This document shows, piece after piece, positions 27,911 through 37,150 of a stretch of DNA of 43,373 nucleotides. The translations under genes were made by a program, and so were the position numbers. The notes beneath the pieces are model-generated. The model did not search any database and was not told the DNA's origin. It saw only the letters and a program-made list of their open reading frames with translations. How positions within the stretch are numbered: the stretch's first letter is position 1; each line of letters begins with the position of its first letter. Where the stretch lies: NCBI GenBank assembly GCA_002309695.1, contig DBXV01000012.1, positions 62,061 through 105,433 of the forward strand, written 5' to 3'. The DNA comes from Myxococcales bacterium UBA1203 (lineage in GTDB: Bacteria > Myxococcota > Myxococcia > Myxococcales > UBA5297).

Positions 27911-30900
27911 ATGAAGTACAACCGAACCCGCCGCTTTTTTCTGACGGCATCCGCCATTTCCGCTCTGACTCTGGCGGCCTGCGGCGGCCCTGCCCGCAAT
28001 GCGCCCCCTGTGCTCTCCGAGGTGGCGGCCGCCGTCCGCGCGTCTCCGGAAACTGCCGCGCCCCGTGCCCTTGCGCTGGCGGGCTTCGACGCCTGGCTCA
28101 ACGCGGGCAATGCCGACGAGGCCCGGCGCCTCTGGGACAAGGCACTCTCCGGCGGCAGCAGCGACATTCTGGCGCTGTATGGCCAGAGCGAGCTTGCCCG
28201 CCGTTCGCTCGACCAGAAGGCGCGCGAAGATGCCCTGCTGAAAATCTGCGAGTCGGCGCCTGGCCATCCGCTGTGCGGGGCCGTGCTCCACGATCTTATC
28301 AGCATGCTGGGTGAGTCGCCGGCGCGCGACGCGGAGATTGGCCGCCGGTGCGCCGCGCTGGTGGAGCAGCGGCAGTCGGAGCTTTCGGTTGACGCCGCCG
28401 TCGGGCTGCGCCGCATCGCCGCCCGCGCCGCGTATCTTCGGGGCGATGCCGAGGCGAGGCAGCGCTTCGTCCGCGGCGCCGGCTACATCGACCAGGCCTG
28501 GCTTCTGGGGCCGTTTTCCAAATTCGCCCTCCTCGACTGGGACACGCCGTTTTTCCCTGAGCGGGGCGAGCTGGAAGGCGAGGGGCTTCTGGGCCGCGTT
28601 TCTCTCCGCGAGATGAATTTCCCCGACGGCAGACTGGAGATTTCGGGCGACCCTGCCGGCGCGCACATTTACTACTGGACCGCCGACCTGAATTTCCGAA
28701 CGCCGGGCCGCTATCGGCTGACGGTCGGCGGCACCTCAGCCCGCGTCTTCCTCGACGGAAGCCTCGTTCACGACCGGAACACGATGGAGGCCTTTGGGGA
28801 GTCGAAGAGTGCCGTGGAGCTGGAAATTCCGGCGGGGCGGCATCGGCTCCTCATCAAGACGCCGCGCATGTCCGGACGCCGCCAGAACGGCGTCATCTTC
28901 GCGCGGGTGGACGGCGCTCCTGCCGATTTCAGCATTTCCAGACCTGAGGGCGCGGGGCCGCAGACGCAGTGGACGCTGCTGCCGCTGTCCACGCACGCGC
29001 CGCGCGCTGAGGCGCTGGCTCAGGCCATGCGGGACGAATTTGGCGACGGACTTTCGTCTTTCCTGGCGGCCAGCACGCTGAGGAACATCGACCAGATCGG
29101 CGCCCGCCATCTCGCGGAGTCTCTCTGCCAGAAGAGCCAGAACGACAGCTGTTCTCCCGCGCTTCTCGTGCTGAGGGGTGTCGCCCGGATGTCCGATCCG
29201 TCTCTGTCCAAGGCGTTCGCCAAGGGACTTGTCACGCAGGATCTGGAGAGCGCGCTCAAGGCGGACGCGGCTGAAGGCTTCTCACTGCTCTGGCTCATCG
29301 CTCAGGCGCGCGCTGACAGGCGCCTCGACCGTGCGCACGGTCTGCTCGCTCAGCTCAGGCGCTCGCAGTCTTCCGCGGCCGCAGCCGTGGCGCAGCTCGA
29401 ACTTGGCCTGGCGCGGTCTGACGGGCTTCTGGCCGAGGCGGAAAAGGCTGCTCTCAAGCTTCAGAAAGCCGATCCGGGAAACTGCATGGCCTCGCGGACG
29501 CTCCACGACATCGCCCGCTCGAAGGATGCCGCGGATAAGGCGGAGGCGGCTCTGCGCGATATGCGCGGCTGTTCCGGCGAGCCCCTGGCGCGGGCCTCGT
29601 TCCTCAAGAATCGGGGCGACCTCAAAGGCGCGCGTCAGGCAATGGAAGAGGTGCGCAGGCTCAAGCCCTCAGACATCACCATCGCCATGGCGCTTGCGGA
29701 ACTGATGCAGGAGAGCGGCGACGCGGCCGGCGCTCTGGCCGTCGTGGAGGAGCTGGAAAAGACGTGGCCGCACATGGCGCTGTTCCCCAAAAAGCGTGCG
29801 GAGATTCTGGACAAGATGGAGGACGCCGCGGGTGCCCGTGCTGCCCGTGAAAAGGCGCTCTCGCTCTCGGGGGATGACCTGAAACTCCGGCAGGCTCTGG
29901 CGATTACCGAGGGGAAGGAAATTCTGCCGGGCGCTCTCGAAGACGGGCTGGCCTGGATTGAGCGCTATCGGGCGGCGAAACCCACAGAGGACGCGCCCGC
30001 GACGCTCGTGCTCGACAGCTACGTGACCGAGATTCATCCGGACGGAACGGCAACCAGCCTGACGCAGACGCTCTACAAGGCCGTGAATCAGGAGGGCGCG
30101 GGCCAGATTGCCGAGGTGGAAATTCCGCCGGGTGCCGAAATCCTCGTTCTTCGGACCATCAAGGAGGACGGGCGGATTCTGGAGCCGGAGCCGATTCCGG
30201 GGAAGGACAGCGTGTCCATGCCCGGCGTGGAGACGGGTGATTTCGTCGAGGTGGCCTTTCTCACCGCGAGCGCATCGCCGTTCAAAATCGCTCCGGGATT
30301 CACCACGCCCCGCTTCTTTTTCCGCAGCGGTTCCGACCGGTTTTTCCACACGACGATGGAGATTCGCGTCCCTCAGGGCATGGAGGTGGATCAGGATCTT
30401 CACGACGTTCCCGAGGCGCACGTGACGCGGAGCGTGCGGGATGGCCTCCAATGCACGCGCATCGCCTTTGACGACATGGGGCCGCTGCCCGCCGAGCCTC
30501 AGGCGCCGTCCCGGCTGGAGCTGGTCCCGTGGGTTCGCTTTGGCCGCAATGCGGGCAAGATCCCGGAGATGCTCAATCTGGCGGACAAGGCCCCCTCCTA
30601 CGTCCTCATGTCGCCGGCCATTCAGGCGCTGGCGGATGAGCTGACCGGGGAGAAGACCGGCCGTGACGCGGTGGAAGCTCTCTGGCGCGGTGTGATGCAG
30701 CGCATCGAGGGCGGCGAGCAGGCCGGCATTTCCGCCGCGGGAACGCTGTCCGAAGGCCGGGGCAGCCGTCTGAATCTGCTCAGGGCGCTGCTCAAAGCCA
30801 GAGGCATCAGGACGCATCTCGTCCTGGTGAACGGCGCCAAGTTCGACACCATCGATGAGAAGGTCATGCCCTGGGACAAGTGGACCTCAATGGTTCTGTC

Positions 30901-31711
30901 CGCTGAACTGCCTGACGGGAACGAGCTTCTGCTGTTTCCCGCTGTTCGCTGGGCGCCCTTCGGCAAGCTGCCGCCCGCCATGGCCGGCGCCCGTGCCGCG
31001 CGGCTGCCCAATCCGGGAGAGCCCGCCGAGGTCGTCTTCTTTCAGCTTCCCCCGGTGGATGACGCGGATGCCGATCTGGTCACGACTTCGCTGTCTCTCC
31101 ATCTGAGCGAGGACGGGCGTCTGAAAGGCGAGGGCGAGAATGTCTTCCGTGGCTTCCAGGCTTCCGGACTCAGGATTGCCCTCGACAAGATGGGCCGCGA
31201 GCGGATGCGCCAGATGATTGAGAAGACACTTGTCGCGTCCAATTTCTCCGGCGGCCGACTGCTGAGCTTCGATGTGGTCAAAGACGACAACGGCGAGGGC
31301 CCGGTCGTCTTCCGCTATTCCTTCGAGGCTCCCGGATTCGCGCGGCAGGACGGCGGCAGTCTCGTCATGGACAAGGGCATCTACACTCAGAACCTGGCCG
31401 GCAGCTGGCTCCAGGTCTTTTCGCGGGAGACGCCGCTCGACATTGACGCGCCGATGCTCTCGTCGCTGCGCGTTTCGCTCGAACTGCCCGCCGGTTTTTC
31501 TCTGGATAAGCAGCTGGACGACGTGCACCTCGAAACGATGTTCGGGCGCTTTTCACGCACGGAAAAAATCGAGAGCGGAAAGGTCGTCCTGAGCGAGGAC
31601 CTGAAGCTCAACGCCATGCGCGTCATGCCTGCGGATTATTCGGGGTTCGGCGAGATGCTGACCCAGATTGACCGGCTGGAGAAGTCGCCTTGGCGGCTCG
31701 TCCGAAAGTGA
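27911..31711 (+). CDS. 1266-residue lipoprotein: TPR-like repeats, DUF3857 and a degenerate transglutaminase-like domain
   Basis: The signal peptide ends in LTLAAC, a lipobox; GAGG precedes the ATG. Residues about 35-680 are helical repeats with TPR-like spacing, interrupted near 190-320 by a beta-rich segment (YYWTADLNFRTPGRYRLTVGG). Residues about 700-880 match DUF3857 (DSYVTEIHPDGTATSLTQTLYK, quoted in part, then GAEILVLRTIKEDGRI.EPE..PGKDSVSMP). The transglutaminase-like fold follows near 930-1050 (SRLNLLRALLKARGIRTHLVLV), but the usual Gly-(Asp)-Cys before the helix is GRGSR here, so the catalytic Cys appears replaced. The C-terminal 200 residues match the beta-rich domain that follows in DUF3857 proteins. 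An envelope scaffold role without transglutaminase activity is inference. Confidence 0.85.
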   Translation: MKYNRTRRFFLTASAISALTLAACGGPARNAPPVLSEVAAAVRASPETAAPRALALAGFDAWLNAGNADEARRLWDKALSGGSSDILALYGQSELARRSLDQKAREDALLKICESAPGHPLCGAVLHDLISMLGESPARDAEIGRRCAALVEQRQSELSVDAAVGLRRIAARAAYLRGDAEARQRFVRGAGYIDQAWLLGPFSKFALLDWDTPFFPERGELEGEGLLGRVSLREMNFPDGRLEISGDPAGAHIYYWTADLNFRTPGRYRLTVGGTSARVFLDGSLVHDRNTMEAFGESKSAVELEIPAGRHRLLIKTPRMSGRRQNGVIFARVDGAPADFSISRPEGAGPQTQWTLLPLSTHAPRAEALAQAMRDEFGDGLSSFLAASTLRNIDQIGARHLAESLCQKSQNDSCSPALLVLRGVARMSDPSLSKAFAKGLVTQDLESALKADAAEGFSLLWLIAQARADRRLDRAHGLLAQLRRSQSSAAAAVAQLELGLARSDGLLAEAEKAALKLQKADPGNCMASRTLHDIARSKDAADKAEAALRDMRGCSGEPLARASFLKNRGDLKGARQAMEEVRRLKPSDITIAMALAELMQESGDAAGALAVVEELEKTWPHMALFPKKRAEILDKMEDAAGARAAREKALSLSGDDLKLRQALAITEGKEILPGALEDGLAWIERYRAAKPTEDAPATLVLDSYVTEIHPDGTATSLTQTLYKAVNQEGAGQIAEVEIPPGAEILVLRTIKEDGRILEPEPIPGKDSVSMPGVETGDFVEVAFLTASASPFKIAPGFTTPRFFFRSGSDRFFHTTMEIRVPQGMEVDQDLHDVPEAHVTRSVRDGLQCTRIAFDDMGPLPAEPQAPSRLELVPWVRFGRNAGKIPEMLNLADKAPSYVLMSPAIQALADELTGEKTGRDAVEALWRGVMQRIEGGEQAGISAAGTLSEGRGSRLNLLRALLKARGIRTHLVLVNGAKFDTIDEKVMPWDKWTSMVLSAELPDGNELLLFPAVRWAPFGKLPPAMAGARAARLPNPGEPAEVVFFQLPPVDDADADLVTTSLSLHLSEDGRLKGEGENVFRGFQASGLRIALDKMGRERMRQMIEKTLVASNFSGGRLLSFDVVKDDNGEGPVVFRYSFEAPGFARQDGGSLVMDKGIYTQNLAGSWLQVFSRETPLDIDAPMLSSLRVSLELPAGFSLDKQLDDVHLETMFGRFSRTEKIESGKVVLSEDLKLNAMRVMPADYSGFGEMLTQIDRLEKSPWRLVRK

Positions 31712-31723
31712 ATCAGTGAAGCG

Positions 31724-31777
31724 AAAAAAACGGGCGGTGCGCGTCTGCGGAATCAGATGCGCGCCGCCTTATTTTTT
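31724..31777. terminator. Bidirectional terminator between convergent genes
   Basis: A 15-bp stem (31733-31747 with 31754-31768, two G-T wobbles) and a six-base loop, with seven A on the left and a T-rich run on the right. It serves the DUF3857 lipoprotein gene on the plus strand and the murein transglycosylase gene on the minus strand, whose stop codon it touches. Confidence 0.85.
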
Positions 31778-32902
31778 CTGACTGCTCGTCTTGCCGGACG
31801 CTTTCTTGGGCGCCGCTTTGTCCGCCTTCTTGTTCTGCGCCTTCTGTTCAAGCGCCAGACGCCGCTCTTTCAGCGCATCGGCAAATTTCAGCACGCCGTC
31901 CACGTAGCCCTTCTCGTGGTTGTAGCCCCAGACCGCCTTCTCGCGCTCCGCCTGCGTCGGGCCGTAGCCGTGGGATTTCAGATAGAGCCCAATGGAAGCG
32001 ATGGAGTCCGGGAAGGAAAACAGGTCGATTTTTCCGTCGCCGTCGCCGTCCTCTGCCCAACGGAGGCTGGCGGGCATGAACTGGGGAAATCCAAGCGCGC
32101 CGGCCCACGAGCCCTTGACGGACAGAGGGTCGATGCCCCGCGCCTTGGACACCCGCACCAGCACCACCAGATTTTTCCTTGCTCTGGCGCGAATTTTCTC
32201 CACGCGCTGCTTCTGCTTTTCGTCGGAGACGAGCCCCGTCTCGCCCTGCTGCTTCAGCGCTTCGGCGTTGGCTTCGTCGATGAAGAACGCCTGCGTGACG
32301 AAGCTGTTGAAGGCGAAATAGTCGCCCGTGATGGTCCCCAGCTTCGATTCCCACATGAGGATGCTGACGATGACCTCGCGGTCCACGCCGTGACGCTTTT
32401 CAGCGCTGGCCAGAAGGTTCTCGTTTTCGAGAGTGAATTTCAGGCCCGCCTCGATCCGCTCTTCTTTGAGAAAGAGCTTGAGCAGATCCACGTGCCCCTG
32501 GCGCTGCCGCTGAAGCATGGAGGGCGCGACGATGGAGATGGTCTTCTCCGGATAGAGAAGCGCCGCACGCGGATCATCGAGGATGGCTTCCGATTCCTCA
32601 CGGGTCAGAGGCGATTCCCACGAGTTCTGCGCCTTGGCACCGAACTCCTTAATGAGAGCTTCCCTCTCAGGAAGTCCCTTGCCGTCCTTGTCCTTTCCCA
32701 GCTTGTCCGCGACTTTCCATTCGACGGCGGGCGTTTTGGGCGCTGCCTTGTCTGCTGAGGGCTGCGCTGAGGTCTGCTCCGCGGGAGCCGATGAAGCGTT
32801 TTCAGAGGCGCCCCATGCGCCCGCGGAGATGGTCAGAGAAGCGGTGAGCGTCCCAAGAAGAATGAATCTGCTCAGAGGCAGAGAGTGGTGTCTGAGAATC
32901 AT
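31769..32902 (-). CDS. MltB-type lytic murein transglycosylase
   Basis: 377 residues with an N-terminal Sec signal (about residues 11-32) and no lipobox, followed by an Ala/Ser-rich linker. The catalytic Glu185 lies in VSILMWESKLG; TITGDYFAFNSFVTQAFF, GSWAGALGFPQFMP and EDGDGDGKIDLF are MltB-family (SLT_2) motifs, and DSIASIGLYLKSHGY ends the domain. It cleaves the MurNAc-GlcNAc bond of peptidoglycan, forming 1,6-anhydro ends in the periplasm. A Lys/Ala-rich tail follows (AQNKKADKAAPKKASGKT). The ribosome site is weak. Confidence 0.92.
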   Translation of the reverse strand: MILRHHSLPLSRFILLGTLTASLTISAGAWGASENASSAPAEQTSAQPSADKAAPKTPAVEWKVADKLGKDKDGKGLPEREALIKEFGAKAQNSWESPLTREESEAILDDPRAALLYPEKTISIVAPSMLQRQRQGHVDLLKLFLKEERIEAGLKFTLENENLLASAEKRHGVDREVIVSILMWESKLGTITGDYFAFNSFVTQAFFIDEANAEALKQQGETGLVSDEKQKQRVEKIRARARKNLVVLVRVSKARGIDPLSVKGSWAGALGFPQFMPASLRWAEDGDGDGKIDLFSFPDSIASIGLYLKSHGYGPTQAEREKAVWGYNHEKGYVDGVLKFADALKERRLALEQKAQNKKADKAAPKKASGKTSSQKK

Positions 32903-33098
32903 TGTTTGTTCACTTTCCCGGCAGAGCCGTTGGCCGTTTCACTCTGAAAACGGCTGTTTTTGTCTCGTTTCGCCCTACTGCTTTGGGCCTTGAATTTCAG
33001 ATGCGCTGTGGTTTTGAGCGCTGCCGTTTTGGTCCAGGCAGTTTTTTGCTGGGTAACCAGCGTTCCGTTCCCTCGCAGTTCCCTCAAGGAGTCTCATC

Positions 33099-33434
33099 AT
33101 GGCCAAGGCCACCCCCAAGAAGACCGCCGAGAAGAAAGCTCCCGCCGCCAAGAAGGCTGCCAAGCGTCAGCCGAACGCGGCTTTTATGAAGCCCCATCAG
33201 CCCGACGAAATCCTCGCCAAGATCGTTGGAAACAAGGCGATTCCCCGGACTGAAATCGTCAAGAAGCTGTGGGCTTACATCAAGAAGCACAACCTGCAGG
33301 ACAAGGAGAAGAAGACGATGATCAACGCCGACGAGGCCATGAAGGCTTTCTTCGACGGCAAAGATCAGATCTCCATGTTCCAGATGACCAAGCAGGTCAG
33401 CCTGCACATCGACGTGGATGCCAAGAAGGCCTGA
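33099..33434 (+). CDS. SWIB/MDM2-domain protein with a histone-H1-like basic tail
   Basis: 111 residues; AAGGAG precedes the ATG. Residues 1-25 are Lys/Ala/Pro-rich (AKATPKKTAEKKAPAAKKAA), like bacterial histone-H1-like tails. Residues about 35-105 are a complete SWIB domain: ILAKIVGNKAIPRTEIVKKL, WAYIKKHNLQDKEKKTMINAD and FFDGKDQISMFQMTKQVSLHI. The domain is related to eukaryotic SWI/SNF BAF60 and MDM2 and occurs in chlamydiae, planctomycetes and myxobacteria. DNA or nucleoid association is inferred from the basic tail. The gene is monocistronic with its own terminator. Confidence 0.93.
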   Translation: MAKATPKKTAEKKAPAAKKAAKRQPNAAFMKPHQPDEILAKIVGNKAIPRTEIVKKLWAYIKKHNLQDKEKKTMINADEAMKAFFDGKDQISMFQMTKQVSLHIDVDAKKA

Positions 33435-33465
33435 GCAATTCGTTCTCAGGAGTGTTTGGTAAGGA

Positions 33466-33499
33466 GAAGCCGCTGGTCGAAAGATCGGCGGCTTCTTTT
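33466..33499 (+). terminator. Intrinsic terminator after the SWIB gene
   Basis: GAAGCCGC (33466-33473) pairs with GCGGCTTC (33488-33495) and is followed by TTTT. Confidence 0.8.
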
Positions 33500-33562
33500 G
33501 TTCGGAGTGTCTGATTTCACGCGGCACTGACGCCGCAGCTGCGCAGGCGGCTGAGGAACAAA

Positions 33563-34873
33563 ATGAAGATCGCAGTTATCGGCACCGGATACGTCGGACT
33601 CGTGGCGGGAACCTGTTTTTCGGACAGCGGCAATTTCGTCGTCTGCGTCGATTCGGACGAAGGCAAAATTCAGCGCCTCCGGAATGGCGAAATTCCCATC
33701 TATGAGCCCGGCCTCGACGAGATGGTCCGCAAGAACGTGGCGCAGAAACGACTGAGTTTCTCCACTTCCCTTCCCGATGCCGTGGGCGCCGCCGACATCG
33801 TTTTCATCGCGGTTGGAACGCCGCCCGATGAGAACGGCGAAGCAGACCTTTCCCACGTTCTCGATGTGGCTGACGGCATCGGCCCCGCGCTCAAGCACTA
33901 CACGGTCATCGTGGATAAGAGCACGGTCCCCGTGGGCACCGCCGACAAGGTCAGGGAGCACATCGCCGCGCAGGCAAAGTTCCCCTTCGACGTGGTGTCC
34001 AATCCTGAGTTTCTGAAAGAGGGCGCGGCCATCACCGATTTCCTGAAGCCGGACCGGGTCATCATCGGCTGCGAGAGCGAGCAGGCGCGCGCCATCATGG
34101 GCGAGCTCTACGCGCCGTTCGTCCGCACGGAGAATCCCATCCTCTTCATGGACACGCGCTCGGCTGAGCTGACCAAGTACGCGTCCAACGCCATGCTGGC
34201 CACGCGCATCAGCTTTATGAACGAGATTGCCCGCATCTGTGAAAAGGCAGGCGCGGACGTTGATCAGGTGCGCAAGGGCATGGGTGCCGACAGGCGCATC
34301 GGCTATCCATTCCTCTTTCCCGGCGTTGGCTACGGCGGCAGCTGCTTCCCCAAGGACGTGCAGGCGCTGATGGCCACCGGCCGTCAGTTGGGAGTGGAAA
34401 GCCTCATGCTGAAGGCCGTGGAGGAAATTAACGCCCGCCAGAAGATGCTTCTCGTCGAGAAGGCCGAAGAGCGCTTTGGCAAAGACATGAGCGGCAGGGT
34501 GTTCGCCATCTGGGGACTGTCGTTTAAGCCCAACACCGACGACCTCCGGGAAGCGCCTTCTCTCGTGATTACGCGCGAGCTGGCCAAGCGCGGCGCAGCT
34601 CTGCGCGTCACCGACCCCGTGGTGACGCGAAAAATCGCGGGCAGTCGCATTCCCGAGAGCGCTGTTTTCTGCCCCGGCCCCTATGAAGCTGCTGAGGGCG
34701 CCGACGCCGTGTTTGTCATCACCGAATGGAATGACTTCCGGCATCCGGACATGCACCGTCTGGAAGCCGCCATGCGCGGGCGCGTCATTTTTGACGGCCG
34801 CAACCTGTTCACGCCCGCGCGCATCCGCCGCTACGGCTTCGAGTATTTCGGCGTCGGCAGGGGGACAAAATGA
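33563..34873 (+). CDS. ugd: UDP-glucose 6-dehydrogenase
   Basis: 436 residues, normal for the family; GAGG precedes the ATG. NAD-binding MKIAVIGTGYVGLVAG opens the protein. EIPIYEPGLDEM, VGTPPDENGEADLSHV, STVPVGTADKV, NPEFLKEG and LTKYASNAMLATRISFMNE follow. Catalytic Cys261 is in GYGGSCFPKD, and the C-terminal domain has WGLSFKPNTDDLREAPS. It oxidises UDP-glucose to UDP-glucuronate with two NAD+ in the cytoplasm, feeding envelope or capsule polysaccharides. Its stop overlaps the start of the next gene (ATGA), so the two products are probably made together. Confidence 0.96.
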   Translation: MKIAVIGTGYVGLVAGTCFSDSGNFVVCVDSDEGKIQRLRNGEIPIYEPGLDEMVRKNVAQKRLSFSTSLPDAVGAADIVFIAVGTPPDENGEADLSHVLDVADGIGPALKHYTVIVDKSTVPVGTADKVREHIAAQAKFPFDVVSNPEFLKEGAAITDFLKPDRVIIGCESEQARAIMGELYAPFVRTENPILFMDTRSAELTKYASNAMLATRISFMNEIARICEKAGADVDQVRKGMGADRRIGYPFLFPGVGYGGSCFPKDVQALMATGRQLGVESLMLKAVEEINARQKMLLVEKAEERFGKDMSGRVFAIWGLSFKPNTDDLREAPSLVITRELAKRGAALRVTDPVVTRKIAGSRIPESAVFCPGPYEAAEGADAVFVITEWNDFRHPDMHRLEAAMRGRVIFDGRNLFTPARIRRYGFEYFGVGRGTK

Positions 34874-35856
34874 CGGAGCCGGACGGCACGGAAAAAGGAG
34901 AAGGGACTGACGTTTCCGCGCCTCTCCCGCCTCAGACAGAAGCCGCGCCTCCAGCCGAGGAGCCCATCGTTCCTGTCAGGCGATCCTTCCCTGCGGTTCT
35001 GCTCGCCGCCATGCGGCCCAGACAGTGGACGAAGAACGCCGCCGTGCTGGCCCCGCTGTTTTTCTCGCACAACGTCTTTGACCCGGTTCAGGCCGTCCGC
35101 GCCGCACTCGCTGTGCTGGCCTTCTGCCTCATCTCCAGCGCCGTCTATGTGATGAACGACCTGGTGGACCGCGACCGCGACCGGCAGCACCCCGTGAAGT
35201 GCCGACGTCCCATCGCGAGCGGTGAGCTTTCGGGCAAAGGCGCCGTCGTGCTGGCGTTTTTCCTCGCCGCGCTCGCCCTTGGCTCTTTCGCCTGGCTGGG
35301 GATTCATCCCCTCCTCTGCGCCGCGGGCTACATCGCGCTTCAGGTGCTCTACACGGCCATCCTCAAGAAGCAGGTCATCGTCGATGTGATTGCCATTGCG
35401 CTGGGTTTTGTCCTTCGCGTGGCGACCGGCGCCGTGGCCATCAGCGTACCCATCTCCAACTGGCTCTACCTCTGCACCTTCCTGCTCGCGCTCTTCCTGG
35501 GCTTCTCCAAGCGCCGCGCGGAGCTTTCGCTCCTGAAGGAAAACGCCGCCGACCACCGCCCCGGCCTCGAAGACCTCAGCCTGCCGCTCCTCGACCAGCT
35601 GATTCCGGCGGTGACCGCTTCGACGATTCTGGCCTTCGCGCTCTACACAATGAGCCCGGACACTATCGCCAAGTTCGGCAGCGACCGACTGATGCTGACG
35701 CTCCCCTGCGTTGTTTACGGCATCTTCCGCTACCTCTACCTCGTCTATCGAAAGGGCGGCGGCGGCAGTCCCGAAAAGCTCCTGCTCCAGGACAAGCCGC
35801 TTCTCATCGACATCGCCCTCTTCGTCGCCATCGCCGGCTGCGTCATCTACCACTGA
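34870..35856 (+). CDS. UbiA-family prenyltransferase, decaprenyl-phosphate phosphoribosyltransferase-like
   Basis: 328 residues and overlapping ugd by four bases. After a disordered 45-residue N-terminus comes MRPRQWTKN and VYVMNDLVDRDRDRQHPVKC, with the Asp-rich motif and the RPIASG that follows, typical of the DPPR synthase branch (Rv3806c-like) rather than of ubiquinone enzymes. About eight to nine membrane segments follow, with the second motif around DVIAIALGFVLRVATGA. DPPR synthases transfer phosphoribose from PRPP to a polyprenyl phosphate. Coupling to ugd suggests a lipid-linked sugar for an envelope glycan; the exact donor is not known. Confidence 0.88.
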   Translation: MTEPDGTEKGEGTDVSAPLPPQTEAAPPAEEPIVPVRRSFPAVLLAAMRPRQWTKNAAVLAPLFFSHNVFDPVQAVRAALAVLAFCLISSAVYVMNDLVDRDRDRQHPVKCRRPIASGELSGKGAVVLAFFLAALALGSFAWLGIHPLLCAAGYIALQVLYTAILKKQVIVDVIAIALGFVLRVATGAVAISVPISNWLYLCTFLLALFLGFSKRRAELSLLKENAADHRPGLEDLSLPLLDQLIPAVTASTILAFALYTMSPDTIAKFGSDRLMLTLPCVVYGIFRYLYLVYRKGGGGSPEKLLLQDKPLLIDIALFVAIAGCVIYH

Positions 35857-35902
35857 TTTCTCCTGAGGCTGACGCTCCCCCAAGTTCCCGAGGACACACG
35901 CC

Positions 35903-37150
35903 ATGACAGGCATTCTCAGCTCACTGACTTCTGCATTCTGGACCGCCGCACCCGAAGCCGCCAAAGCACTCGACAGCGCGGCCCAAAAGCTGGGCGCTCA
36001 CACCGACAACGACGAGCCGTGGTGGCTGTGGGCCATTTTTGCCGTCATCGTCCTCGTGAGCCTCCTCATTGACCTAGGGGCCCACAACAAGAGCAGCGAC
36101 GACTCCACCAAGCAGGCGGCCATCTGGTCGTGCATCTGGATTGGCACCGCCGTGATTTTCGGCCTGGCTGCCTGGCCGCTCATCGGCGCCGAGCACGTCT
36201 CGGCCTACTTCACGGCCTACCTGCTCGAAAAATCCCTCTCGGTGGACAACCTCTTCGTCTTCCTGGTCATCTTCTCGTTCTTCGGCATCAACACGCACCA
36301 GCAGCGAAGGGTTCTCTTCTGGGGCATCATGGGCGCCCTCTTCATGCGCGCCCTCTTCATCTTTCTGGGCGTCGAGGCGCTGCTCCACTTCAAGGCGCTG
36401 TTCTATCTGTTCGGCATCTTCCTCGTCTTTACGGGCGTGAAGCTCTTCAAAGGCGACGACGATGAGGTGAAGCCGGAGGAGAACTTTTTCTACAAGCTCG
36501 CGCTCAAGCACCTGCCCATCTGCGACAGCGACTCCACCCACTTCTTCCACGTGGAGAACGGGCGCCGGATGGTGACGAAGCTGTTCGTCGTCCTCATCGT
36601 CATCGAGACGACTGACCTGATGTTCGCCGTGGACTCCATCCCCGCCGTCGTCGCCGTTTCGCAGGACATGTTCGTCGTGTACACCTCGAACATCTTCGCG
36701 ATTCTGGGCCTCAGAGCGCTCTACTTCCTGCTCGCGGGCATCATGAAGCACCTGCGCTATCTGAACCTAGGCCTCGGCGTCGTCCTCTCGTTCATCGGCG
36801 TGAAGATGATTGTTGGCTGCCCGGATATCGACGTCTCCATCCCGTTCGCGGGCAAGTCCGTGACGATTCCCGGCATCGGCTTCGAGATTCCCTCCACGGT
36901 CTCGCTCGCCATCATCGCCTGCATCATCGGAACTGCGATTGCCGCCTCGCTCATCGCACAGAAGCGCCATCCCGAAGCCGCAGAAGAGTCTGAGAAACCG
37001 GCCGCCGAAGAAGCGAAAGAACCGGCGGCGGCAAAGAGCTCCGATGCGGCACCTGCGGCCGCTTCCCCTGCTTCCTCGGAAGAAAAAGGTTCATCCGTGT
37101 CGGAACCGACTGCGACGGAAGAGGAAAAAGCGGAAAAGCCGGAAAAATAA
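35903..37150 (+). CDS. TerC/Alx-family integral membrane protein
   Basis: 415 residues; GAGGA precedes the ATG. An amphipathic N-terminus is followed by seven or eight membrane segments. Family motifs are YLLEKSLSVDNLFVFLVIF with its conserved acidic and Asn residues, QQRRVLFWGIMGALFMR, FGIFLVFTGVKLF, ETTDLMFAVDSIPAVVAVSQD and FAILGLRALYFLLAG. Homologues (Alx, TerC) export manganese or protect against tellurite; the substrate here is not provable. The last 80 residues form an Ala/Glu/Pro-rich cytoplasmic tail that is unusual in length. Confidence 0.93.
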   Translation: MTGILSSLTSAFWTAAPEAAKALDSAAQKLGAHTDNDEPWWLWAIFAVIVLVSLLIDLGAHNKSSDDSTKQAAIWSCIWIGTAVIFGLAAWPLIGAEHVSAYFTAYLLEKSLSVDNLFVFLVIFSFFGINTHQQRRVLFWGIMGALFMRALFIFLGVEALLHFKALFYLFGIFLVFTGVKLFKGDDDEVKPEENFFYKLALKHLPICDSDSTHFFHVENGRRMVTKLFVVLIVIETTDLMFAVDSIPAVVAVSQDMFVVYTSNIFAILGLRALYFLLAGIMKHLRYLNLGLGVVLSFIGVKMIVGCPDIDVSIPFAGKSVTIPGIGFEIPSTVSLAIIACIIGTAIAASLIAQKRHPEAAEESEKPAAEEAKEPAAAKSSDAAPAAASPASSEEKGSSVSEPTATEEEKAEKPEK

